A stretch of DNA of 29,021 bases. Origin: JBHHYR01 sp046757585. Lineage in GTDB: Bacteria; Desulfobacterota; Binatia; HRBIN30. The number at the start of each line of letters is the position of its first letter. The stretch's first letter is position 1. The stretch is taken from NCBI GenBank assembly GCA_046757585.1, contig JBHHYR010000027.1, positions 1-29,021 of the forward strand, given 5' to 3'. Positions 7,766-15,490 of this stretch are shown here, piece by piece. A model generated the notes under the pieces. The model did no database searches and was not told the origin of the DNA. It was given only the letters and a program-made list of their open reading frames with translations. The position numbers and the translations under genes are program-made.

Positions 7766-7809
7766 TAGGTATACTATAAATATAAAGAAGAGATAGGTGG
7801 ACCGATCCT

Positions 7810-8922
7810 ATGGATTTCACGATCGCACGCGAGGAGCTCCTACGGGGGCTGTATCTGACTCAAGGCATTATCGAACGCCGCACGACGATTCCGATTCTGG
7901 CAAACTGTCTTGTGGAATCGGTAGGCGAGGGCATCGCGATTGCGGCGACCGACCAGGAAATCGGTGTGCGCCGCCAGTGTGAGGCGACCGTAAGAAGGAA
8001 AGGTTCCCTCACGGCTGGCGCTCGCAAGCTGTACGAAATCGTCCGGGAGTGTCCCGAAGGCGCGGTCGGGATCCGTTCGCTGGAAAACAATTGGATCGAA
8101 GTGTCCGCAGGTAACTCAGTGTTCAAGATTGTGGGACTGGATCCGAAAGAGTTTCCCGCCATGCCGCATGCGGCAGACGAGCTCGAGGGCCAGGTCATGA
8201 CGATACCGTGCGCGAGCCTGCGGCAGGTCATTGAACGTACCCTTTTCGCGGTCTCGGTTGATGAGACGAGGCTCAGCCTGGGGGGGCTTTATCTGGAGCC
8301 CCTGGAGAAGGGTAAGATTCGGGTCGTAGCCACGGATGGCCATCGCCTGAGCATGATCACCGGTCTGGTTGCGGATGGTGCGCCTGGTACTGGCGTGATC
8401 ATTCCGCGCAAGGGTGTCATGGAGATCTCAAAGGTCATCGAGTCCGGAGACGAGCCAGTGACCCTTACCGTGCAGGCGGGGGTGGCACACGCGGTGCGGG
8501 GACCGGTGGAGTTGTCCATGCGGCTCGTCGAGGGTGAGTTCCCTGATTACAGGCAGGTCGTCCCCCAGAAGGCGGAGCGGCGCTTACTCGTCGAGGCGCA
8601 GGCGTTGCTGGCTGCGTTGCGTCGTGTTTCCATTGTGTCGAGTGAGCGCACCCGTGGAGTGAAACTGCAGATGGATGTGGGCAGGCTCGAACTTTCTTCG
8701 ATCAATCCGGACGTCGGCGAAGCCAGCGAAGAGCTCGCCGCGGAGTATGAAGGCGGGCCGCTGAGTATCGGCTTTAACGCGAAGTATTTGATGGATGTTT
8801 TGGACGTTCTCCCGCCGGCGGCGCAGGTGGAAATCGGGTTCAACGACGAGGTAAGCCCGGCTGTCATGCGCTGCGTTGGAGAGCCTGAGTACCTGTATGT
8901 CGTGATGCCGATGCGTCTCTAG
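7810..8922 (+). CDS. dnaN: DNA polymerase III beta sliding clamp
   Basis: The 370-aa product has the length and three-domain pattern of the beta clamp that tethers DNA polymerase III to DNA. Clear family segments are MDFTIAREELLRGLYLTQGIIERRTTIPILAN at the N-terminus, RVVATDGHRLSM (about 172-183), LVEGEFPDYRQVVPQ (about 238-252), GFNAKYLMDVL and the C-terminal PEYLYVVMPMRL, which forms part of the partner-binding cleft. ATG 7810 is preceded by AGGTGG with 9-nt spacing. In many genomes recF follows; here a 223-bp gap leads directly to gyrB. The coding strand is clearly G-rich compared with dnaA. Confidence 0.97.
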   Translation: MDFTIAREELLRGLYLTQGIIERRTTIPILANCLVESVGEGIAIAATDQEIGVRRQCEATVRRKGSLTAGARKLYEIVRECPEGAVGIRSLENNWIEVSAGNSVFKIVGLDPKEFPAMPHAADELEGQVMTIPCASLRQVIERTLFAVSVDETRLSLGGLYLEPLEKGKIRVVATDGHRLSMITGLVADGAPGTGVIIPRKGVMEISKVIESGDEPVTLTVQAGVAHAVRGPVELSMRLVEGEFPDYRQVVPQKAERRLLVEAQALLAALRRVSIVSSERTRGVKLQMDVGRLELSSINPDVGEASEELAAEYEGGPLSIGFNAKYLMDVLDVLPPAAQVEIGFNDEVSPAVMRCVGEPEYLYVVMPMRL

Positions 8923-8946
8923 TTTGGCGGCTCAAACCCTGTTTAC

Positions 8947-8998
8947 CCAGGCGCGATGAGGAGCGGATTTCGCGCTGAGATGGGCGCTTCGCGCCTGG
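8947..8998. repeat. 10-bp inverted repeat downstream of dnaN
   Basis: CCAGGCGCGA (8947-8956) and TCGCGCCTGG (8989-8998) are perfect complements around a 32-nt loop that can itself pair (GCG..CGC). It begins 24 bases after the dnaN stop. No T-run follows, so a structured 3' end or cruciform site is as likely as a terminator. Confidence 0.5.
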
Positions 8999-9053
8999 TC
9001 CATATCATTAGTTAACATACTGAATTAATGCGTGAAATTGATCACGCTCTTGC

Positions 9054-9082
9054 TTTACGAGGGCGCCCCCGTTTGCTAGTAT
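9054..9082 (+). promoter_or_regulatory. Candidate sigma70-type promoter for gyrB
   Basis: TTTACG (9054-9059) and TAGTAT (9077-9082) are separated by 17 bp and each match four of six consensus positions. They lie about 65 bases before the gyrB start, just after an AT-rich stretch (9003-9050). With a hairpin downstream this gives gyrB its own regulated leader, independent of dnaN. Confidence 0.45.
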
Positions 9083-9111
9083 CAAGTAGGCGAAACGACA
9101 GCAGGAGAGCC

Positions 9112-9127
9112 CCCGGGACTTCCCGGG
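9112..9127. repeat. Short GC-rich inverted repeat in the gyrB leader
   Basis: CCCGGGA and TCCCGGG are perfect complements separated by two bases (effectively a 6-bp stem with a 4-nt loop). The repeat ends 18 bases before the gyrB GTG and could influence translation initiation. Confidence 0.4.
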
Positions 9128-9145
9128 TGAGATGGGTGCGGTGAC

Positions 9146-11596
9146 GTGGCTGAAGGTATCGAGAACCCACACGAGCGAGGAACTGGCCGTACGGATTACG
9201 TTGCCAGTCAGATCAAAGTCCTAGAGGGTCTTGAGGCGGTGCGGAAGCGCCCCGGGATGTACATCGGTGACACCGGGGAGCGTGGGCTGCACCATCTTGT
9301 CTTCGAGGTCGTCGATAATTCGATTGACGAGGCACTGGGCGGCTACTGTGACGCCATCAGGGTGACGGTGCACATTGATGGCTCGGTTACGGTGGAAGAC
9401 AACGGCCGCGGTATTCCGGTCGATCGGCATGCGGGCGAGGGGGTGTCGGCCACCGAGGTGGTGATGACGAAGCTGCACGCGGGCGGCAAGTTCGACAAGC
9501 GTGCCTACAAGGTGTCCGGCGGCCTGCACGGGGTAGGTGTTTCCGTGGTCAACGCCTTGTCTGAGTATCTCGAGGTGGAAATCAAGCGTGACGGCAAGGT
9601 GTATGCACAGCGCTACCAGCGCGGCAAGCCAGATGGCCGGTTGAAGGAGATAGGCACGACGCGCCAGCGTGGGACGAAGGTTACCTTCAAACCGGATCCC
9701 TGGATCTTTGAGCAGCTCGACTTCAGCTTTGATCTTCTCTCCCAGCGTTTGCGTGAACTGGCGTTCCTCAACCGTGGTGTCCGCATATCGATCGATGATC
9801 AGCGGACGCAGAAACAGCACGAGTTTCACTACGGCGGTGGAATCGAGGAGTTCGTGAAGCACCTGAACCGTGCGAAAACGCCGATTCATTCGAACGTGCT
9901 GTACCTCACGGGTGAGCGGGAAAACTTCGAGGCGGAAGCTGCCTTGCAGTGGAACGACGGCTACACCGAGAGCATCTTCTCTTTCGCCAATAATATCAAC
10001 ACCATAGAAGGAGGCACACACCTGATCGGTTTCAAGGCCGCGCTGACCCGCACCGTGAACTCTTACGCTGCCAGTAACGGCCTGTTGAAGAAGGAGGGGG
10101 AAACCCTGCAAGGCGAGGACGTCCGCGAGGGTTTGACAGCGGTGCTGAGTGTAAAGGTGCAAGAACCGCAGTTCGAGGGACAGACGAAAACGAAACTTGG
10201 CAACAGTGAGGTGAAGGGCTTCGTTGAAGCACTCGTCAACGAGAAGCTGGGCGAGTACCTCGAGGAGCATCCTAGCGAAGCCAAGAAAATCACGCTCAAG
10301 GCGTTGGATGCTGCTCGGGTCAGAGAGGCGACGCGCAAGGCGAAGGATCTCGCGCGGCGCAAGGGTGCCCTCGACTCCGGGTCCCTGCCGGGCAAGCTCG
10401 CTGATTGCCAGGAACGCGATCCGGCCTTGTCTGAGCTGTTCATCGTCGAGGGTGACTCCGCCGGCGGCTCGGCGAAGCAGGGCCGTGACCGCAAGAACCA
10501 GGCCATCCTACCCCTGCGGGGGAAAATCCTCAACGTCGAGAAGGCACGTTTCGACAAGATGATCTCCTCGCAGGAAATCCGCCTGTTAATCACCGCACTC
10601 GGCACTGGTGTCGGTAAGGAGGACCGCGATCTCTCCAAGCTGCGTTACCAGACAATCATCATCATGACCGACGCTGACGTTGACGGCTCCCACATCCGGA
10701 CCTTGCTCCTGACGCTCTTTTACCGCCAGTTCCAGGAACTGCTCGAACGTGGATACGTGTTCATCGCGCAGCCTCCGCTCTACAAGGTCAAGAAGGGCAA
10801 GACGGAGCGCTACCTGAAGGACGATGCCGCGCTGGAAGATTACCTGATCGACTTGGGCACGGAGGACGTGACGCTGCAGGCGCAGGGTGACCAAGGCGTC
10901 TTGACGGGTGTCCCCTTGAAGAACGTCGTCAGGAAGGTCCTGCGGCTCGAGCGGATTCTCGACGTGGTTGAGCGGCAGCACAAGAACCGGCATGTGATCG
11001 CTGCTTTGATCCGGGATGCGCGGATGAAGCGCGACGTGCTGTCCGACAAGGCCACGCTGGAGCGGCTCGTTGCGGACGTGACCGCACGCTTGAAGCAGAG
11101 TGCGTCCGAGCTCGAGCCACTGAGCGCTGAGATCGCCGCTGATCCGGAACACGCGTGTTATCAGATCAACGTGCGGGTGCGCATGAACGGGAGCAGCCAG
11201 ACGACGGTTGTCGACATGCCGTTTTGCCTGACCCCGGAATTCGAACAGCTGCGTCGCCTCGCGGCGGATCTGCGGGCGATTGGCAATCCGCCATACGCTG
11301 TCGGCGAGGGTGGCAAGCACGCGGAAATGCAGCGACTGCGCGAAGCGGTCGCCTACATCATTGCGGGGGCGCGGAAGGGACTCGACATCCAGCGCTACAA
11401 GGGTCTCGGCGAGATGAATCCGGGGCAGCTCTGGGAGACGACGATGAACCCGGAGACACGTACGCTGTTGCAGGTCAAGATCGAGGATGCGTACGAAGCG
11501 GACGATATCTTCTCGACGTTGATGGGGGATGAGGTGGAGCCGCGGCGGAAATTCATCGAAGATAACGCGCTCAACGTCAGGAACCTGGATATCTAG
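9146..11596 (+). CDS. gyrB: DNA gyrase subunit B
   Basis: The 816-aa product is a full-length GyrB, the ATPase subunit of the enzyme that introduces negative supercoils. The GHKL ATP-binding domain shows EVVDNSIDEALGGYCD and VEDNGRGIPV, followed by SGGLHGVGVSVVNALS. The TOPRIM domain has Glu435 in VEGDSAGGSAKQGRDR, PLRGKILNVEKA, and the metal-binding Asp509, Asp511 and Asp513 in MTDADVDGSH. The C-terminus ends with the conserved RYKGLGEMNPGQLWETTM and RRKFIEDNAL. The start is GTG 9146 with a weak GGGTG site; residues 1-20 precede the conserved SQIKVLEGLEAVRKRPGMYIG. It is followed after 102 bp by gyrA. Confidence 0.97.
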   Translation: MAEGIENPHERGTGRTDYVASQIKVLEGLEAVRKRPGMYIGDTGERGLHHLVFEVVDNSIDEALGGYCDAIRVTVHIDGSVTVEDNGRGIPVDRHAGEGVSATEVVMTKLHAGGKFDKRAYKVSGGLHGVGVSVVNALSEYLEVEIKRDGKVYAQRYQRGKPDGRLKEIGTTRQRGTKVTFKPDPWIFEQLDFSFDLLSQRLRELAFLNRGVRISIDDQRTQKQHEFHYGGGIEEFVKHLNRAKTPIHSNVLYLTGERENFEAEAALQWNDGYTESIFSFANNINTIEGGTHLIGFKAALTRTVNSYAASNGLLKKEGETLQGEDVREGLTAVLSVKVQEPQFEGQTKTKLGNSEVKGFVEALVNEKLGEYLEEHPSEAKKITLKALDAARVREATRKAKDLARRKGALDSGSLPGKLADCQERDPALSELFIVEGDSAGGSAKQGRDRKNQAILPLRGKILNVEKARFDKMISSQEIRLLITALGTGVGKEDRDLSKLRYQTIIIMTDADVDGSHIRTLLLTLFYRQFQELLERGYVFIAQPPLYKVKKGKTERYLKDDAALEDYLIDLGTEDVTLQAQGDQGVLTGVPLKNVVRKVLRLERILDVVERQHKNRHVIAALIRDARMKRDVLSDKATLERLVADVTARLKQSASELEPLSAEIAADPEHACYQINVRVRMNGSSQTTVVDMPFCLTPEFEQLRRLAADLRAIGNPPYAVGEGGKHAEMQRLREAVAYIIAGARKGLDIQRYKGLGEMNPGQLWETTMNPETRTLLQVKIEDAYEADDIFSTLMGDEVEPRRKFIEDNALNVRNLDI

Positions 11597-11635
11597 GCAC
11601 TTGAGCGGTTGCATATGTCTGCCGGCAGGATACCC

Positions 11636-11649
11636 GGGCGCTAGCGCCC
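11636..11649. repeat. 14-bp perfect palindrome between gyrB and gyrA
   Basis: GGGCGCTAGCGCCC is a perfect palindrome in the 102-bp gyrB-gyrA gap, 39 bases after the gyrB stop. It could form a hairpin or be a binding site; no T-run follows. Confidence 0.4.
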
Positions 11650-11698
11650 CCCTGGCGGCGCGCAGCCTTGAGCGAGACGCATTTCACGAGAGCGGTGC

Positions 11699-14167
11699 AT
11701 GAACGGAGCCCTGGAAGGCAAGAGAATCCCCGTCAACATCGAGGACGAGATCCGCCAGTCCTACATGGACTACGCGATGTCCGTCATTATCGGGCGTGCC
11801 CTACCCGATGCGTGCGATGGTCTGAAAACGGTGCATCGCCGGACCCTGTACGCGATGTATGATCTCGGCAACGCGTGGAACCGGCCGTACAAGAAATCGG
11901 CTCGCGTTGTGGGTGACGTGATCGGCAAGTATCACCCGCACGGGGATGTCGCTGTCTACGACACGATCGTCCGGATGGCGCAGGAATTCTCCATGCGTTA
12001 CCCGCTTGTGGACGGGCAGGGTAACTTTGGTTCGGTCGACGGCGATCCGCCTGCTGCGATGCGCTACACCGAGGTCCGCATGGCACGGATCGCCAGCGAA
12101 CTGCTGGCTGATCTCGATAAGGAGACCGTTGACTTCACGCCGAACTACGACGACACCCTCCGCGAGCCTAGTGTGCTGCCGGCGCGCCTTCCCAACCTGC
12201 TCGTCAACGGCTCCGCGGGCATCGCGGTCGGGATGGCCACCAACATCCCGCCGCACAACCTGGGCGAGGTGGTTGACGCCTTGGTGGCCCTCATCGAGGA
12301 TTCCGGTCTGAGTATCGACGCGCTGATGCAATACATCCCCGGACCGGACTTTCCGACCGCGGGGTTCATTCACGGCAGAGCGGCCATCCAAGAGGCCTAC
12401 CGCACTGGCAAGGGGATCCTTCAGCTCCGAGCCCGCGCCGGCACGGAAACCGACAAGCGCACCGGACGCTGCGCGATCATCGTCAAAGAGATTCCCTACC
12501 AGGTCAACAAGGCGCGGCTCATCGAACGTATCGCGGAGCTTGTCAACCTCAAGAAGATCGAGGGCATCGCGGACCTACGCGACGAGTCGGACCGCGACGG
12601 GATGCGTATCGTCATTGAGCTGAAGAAGGACGCCAACCCCGACGTTGTGCTCAATCAGCTCTACAAGCTCACGCCAATGCAAGAGTCCTTTGGCGTGATC
12701 ATGCTCGCGATCGTCGACAACCGGCCCAAGCTGCTCAATCTCAAAGAGGCTCTGGAGGTGTTCCTGGGTCACCGCCGGGAGGTCGTGACCCGGCGCACCG
12801 CCTTTGAGCTGCGTAAGGCGGAAGCGCGGCTGCACATACTCGAGGGGTTGAGAATCGCTCTGGATCATCTCGACGCAGTGATCCGCCTCATCCGCGGGGC
12901 CAAGGATCCGGGCGTCGCACGGGAGCGTCTGGTCCAGCAGTTTCACCTTTCCGAGACCCAAGCGCAGGCCATTCTCGACATGCGCCTGCAGCGGCTCACC
13001 GGCCTGGAGCGCCAGAAGATCGCCGACGAGCACGCCGCGACAGTGCGACAGATCGCGCGCTACAAGGAGATCCTGGCCGACGAACGCGAGGTCTACAAGA
13101 TCATCGTGGCCGAGCTGCGAGAGGTGAAAACGCTGTACGCCGACCCGCGGCGCACGCAGATCATCGACGAAAGCAGCGACATATCCGTCGAAGATATGAT
13201 CGTCGAGGAGGATATGGCGGTCACGATCTCGCACGAAGGTTACATCAAGCGCAACGCGGCGGCGCTGTACCGCGCTCAACGCCGCGGCGGGCGTGGTAGG
13301 ATCGGTGCCACCACGAAAGAAGCAGACTTTGTCGAGCACCTCTTCGTCGCATCGACCCATGCCTACCTGCTCTTCTTCACCACCTCTGGCAACGTGTATT
13401 GGATCAAGGTGCATGAGCTGCCGCAGGCAGGCCGCGCTGCACGCGGGAAAGCGATCGTGAACCTGCTCAACCTCGGCAAGGACGAAAAAATCTCCGCGTT
13501 CCTGCCCGTGCGTGAGTTTCAGCAAGGCCGCTACGTCGCGTTCGCCACCAAGGGTGGCACCGTCAAGAAGACGGACCTGATGGCATACGCGAATCCGCGC
13601 CGCGCCGGTATTATCGCTATCAATCTGGATGACGGAGACGAGGTGATCGGCGTGCGCCTGACAGACGGACAGCAGGAGTTGATCCTCTCGACCCGAAACG
13701 GCCAGGCGATCCGCTTCAGGGAAGAGGAAGTCCGGCCCATGGGGCGGGCCGCGGCTGGCGTGCGCGGTGTCCGGCTGAGCCCCGGTGACAGTGTGGTCGC
13801 GATAGACGTGGTCAGCCCCGGCGCCACACTCTTGGCGGTGGCAGAGCACGGGATCGGCAAGCGCACCGAATTGACCGAGTACCCCGTGCAATCGCGTGGT
13901 GGAAAAGGGGTCATCACGATGAAGACCACGGAGAAGACGGGTCTAGTGGTGGGGGTGCGTCTGGTCACCGACGATGACGACATCATGGTGGTGACGAACG
14001 GTGGCAAGGTCATCCGCACCCCGGTGAAAGGTATCTCGGTCATCGGCAGGAACACGCAAGGGGTACGTCTCATCGAGCTCGCCGAAGGCGAAAAGGTCGT
14101 CGGGGTGGCGCGTTTGGCTGAAAAGGAAGACGACGAAGCGGGTTCCCAAAGCTACCCCAGCACGTAG
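11699..14167 (+). CDS. gyrA: DNA gyrase subunit A
   Basis: The 822-aa product is the DNA breakage-reunion subunit of gyrase. The catalytic tyrosine is Tyr123 in PPAAMRYTEVRM. The C-terminal beta-pinwheel carries a GyrA box, QRRGGRGRIG, which separates gyrase from topoisomerase IV. Other conserved segments are YAMSVIIGRALPD, KYHPHGD and NLLVNGSAGIAVGMATNIPPHNL. In the quinolone-resistance region the residue equivalent to E. coli Ser83 is Val84 (codon GTC at 11948-11950), while the residue equivalent to Asp87 is kept as Asp88. The start ATG 11699 gives a short N-terminus ahead of IPVNIEDEI, as in other GyrA proteins. It is convergent with the next gene. Confidence 0.97.
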   Translation: MNGALEGKRIPVNIEDEIRQSYMDYAMSVIIGRALPDACDGLKTVHRRTLYAMYDLGNAWNRPYKKSARVVGDVIGKYHPHGDVAVYDTIVRMAQEFSMRYPLVDGQGNFGSVDGDPPAAMRYTEVRMARIASELLADLDKETVDFTPNYDDTLREPSVLPARLPNLLVNGSAGIAVGMATNIPPHNLGEVVDALVALIEDSGLSIDALMQYIPGPDFPTAGFIHGRAAIQEAYRTGKGILQLRARAGTETDKRTGRCAIIVKEIPYQVNKARLIERIAELVNLKKIEGIADLRDESDRDGMRIVIELKKDANPDVVLNQLYKLTPMQESFGVIMLAIVDNRPKLLNLKEALEVFLGHRREVVTRRTAFELRKAEARLHILEGLRIALDHLDAVIRLIRGAKDPGVARERLVQQFHLSETQAQAILDMRLQRLTGLERQKIADEHAATVRQIARYKEILADEREVYKIIVAELREVKTLYADPRRTQIIDESSDISVEDMIVEEDMAVTISHEGYIKRNAAALYRAQRRGGRGRIGATTKEADFVEHLFVASTHAYLLFFTTSGNVYWIKVHELPQAGRAARGKAIVNLLNLGKDEKISAFLPVREFQQGRYVAFATKGGTVKKTDLMAYANPRRAGIIAINLDDGDEVIGVRLTDGQQELILSTRNGQAIRFREEEVRPMGRAAAGVRGVRLSPGDSVVAIDVVSPGATLLAVAEHGIGKRTELTEYPVQSRGGKGVITMKTTEKTGLVVGVRLVTDDDDIMVVTNGGKVIRTPVKGISVIGRNTQGVRLIELAEGEKVVGVARLAEKEDDEAGSQSYPST

Positions 14168-14226
14168 CTGCGCGGCGCCAGCTTGGTCCGGTGCTCGCAC
14201 CCGGCCCCAGCCCCACTCTGGGAGAC

Positions 14227-15372
14227 TTAGGGAGCCCGCGCGGCGCGCGCGGGCTCGGAGCTGGGCTTCAGCCCCGGGATCCCCACGCCTTGTACGTGGA
14301 TGGCGTTGTCGCCCCGTTCGTAACGGGGTAAGTGCCCGTCCGTACGCCAGAGCCGGTAGGCAAGTGCTGCGGCAAGGACGCGAATTGGATAATCGCGCGG
14401 TAGGTGCTTGAGGTACGGCTGGATGGTGACGAAGTCGCGCGCGCCGTAGTGTTTCATGATGGAACGTAAGCCGCCATTGCGCGGGCCGATGTTGTAGGCG
14501 AGCAGGCCGAGAAACAGATCGCCGCCCATCTCGTCGAGGTAGCGCCGCAGGGTGGCGGCGGCAACGAAGGCGTTGTGGCGCTGATTGAGGGGATCCAGCC
14601 GCTTGCGGCCTAGGCGCCGGCGTGCCTGCGCCAGCGCGGTTTTGGGTGGCGTGGTGAGCTGAAAGAGGCCGCGGCCTCCGTCGGCACTGTCACGCGGATA
14701 GAAAGAAGACTCGGCCGCCGCGACGCCCATGAGGACTTCCGGGTCGACGCCGAAGGCGGCCGCCGCTTGATAGACCGTCGGTTCGTATACCCGGCCGCGT
14801 TCGAGGACGCGCAACTGCTGGTCGAGGTTGGAGCGCCGGTAGGCGGCGTAGACTTGGTGCGCTATGGCGACACGCTCCGCTGCGGCCGTGCCGCCCACCA
14901 GAGCACGCAGGCTCGTCACTTCGTGATCGAACGCGGGCCGCCCCGCGAACCACCCCGCCGTCGCTGCGATGGCGACGGCGACCAACGCCGGCAGCAACGC
15001 GCCCCGTCGGGCGAGCCAACGGCGTGTTCCCAGCCAAGCGCGGAGCACGACAGCCGTGAGCACCGCGAACACCAGGACAGCCGCGGCGAACGGCACCAGG
15101 TGCCACCACAGCTCCACGCCGGCGAACCAATCGGCGAGCTGTCCCAGCACGACGATGACGCCGATCAGTGCTGCGCCGAGGAGCGCGACCAGCTCGGCCC
15201 CGGTGCGGAGCCAGGCCTTCCAGGTCAGCCGCCTTCGTGGCTCGCGCGGGGCACGTCGTGGCGCGTGACGCCGTGGCCGCCTACGGCGTCCGGCCGGCTC
15301 CGCACCGGCTGTCCCTTTCAGTCCGTCACCCACCACCCCTGCACCTCGGGCACGTTGCTCGATGCGAGCCAT
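14227..15372 (-). CDS. Membrane-anchored lytic transglycosylase (SLT family)
   Basis: The last ~190 of 381 residues form an SLT/goose-lysozyme-like domain that cleaves the MurNAc-GlcNAc bond of peptidoglycan. Motif I has the catalytic Glu221 in AAAESSF, motif II is GGRGLFQL (232-239) and motif III is LLAYNIGPRNGG (290-301). The N-terminal half is unusual for the family: an Arg-rich stretch (about 29-49) and then three hydrophobic segments (about 57-79, 92-112 and 127-144), which would anchor the enzyme with its catalytic domain in the periplasm. The start ATG 15372 is the only good in-frame option. It is convergent with gyrA; the 118-bp gap upstream of it holds no gene. Confidence 0.85.
   Translation of the reverse strand: MARIEQRARGAGVVGDGLKGTAGAEPAGRRRRPRRHAPRRAPREPRRRLTWKAWLRTGAELVALLGAALIGVIVVLGQLADWFAGVELWWHLVPFAAAVLVFAVLTAVVLRAWLGTRRWLARRGALLPALVAVAIAATAGWFAGRPAFDHEVTSLRALVGGTAAAERVAIAHQVYAAYRRSNLDQQLRVLERGRVYEPTVYQAAAAFGVDPEVLMGVAAAESSFYPRDSADGGRGLFQLTTPPKTALAQARRRLGRKRLDPLNQRHNAFVAAATLRRYLDEMGGDLFLGLLAYNIGPRNGGLRSIMKHYGARDFVTIQPYLKHLPRDYPIRVLAAALAYRLWRTDGHLPRYERGDNAIHVQGVGIPGLKPSSEPARAARAP
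14232..14256. terminator. 11-bp perfect GC hairpin between convergent gyrA and the transglycosylase gene
   Basis: GAGCCCGCGCG and CGCGCGGGCTC pair perfectly around a 3-nt loop. The hairpin lies inside the last codons of the minus-strand transglycosylase gene and 64 bases past the gyrA stop. It may act as a bidirectional terminator, but neither side has a T-run. Confidence 0.45.
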
Positions 15373-15490
15373 CGTAGCGCTGAGCTCGCAGCTGCAAAAG
15401 GGGAAACCATTGCAGAGGCGTCCCGCACCCGCGTCGCTGGGCTTCGGGTCCTAGCAGCCGGTTGAAAACCCGGACCCGTACTGCGAGCGG

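Larger units (their letters stand above)
7607..7809. other. dnaA-dnaN intergenic region, candidate oriC unwinding segment
   Basis: This 203-bp gap contains one good DnaA box (7741-7749) followed by a DnaA-trio-like run (7754-7765) and a 37-bp patch, 7754-7790, in which I count only 7 G/C. The dnaN ribosome binding site AGGTGG (7795-7800) closes it. The first 130 bases are C-rich with no gene; a weak TGCGGATGA word at 7609-7617 could be a degenerate reverse DnaA box. G versus C usage changes sign across this gap in the lines I counted. This is the best candidate for the site of strand opening. Confidence 0.65.

Noticed and set aside
12575..13891. 438-aa minus-strand open frame inside gyrA
   Set aside because: It is the antisense shadow of gyrA, with no domain and no ribosome binding site.
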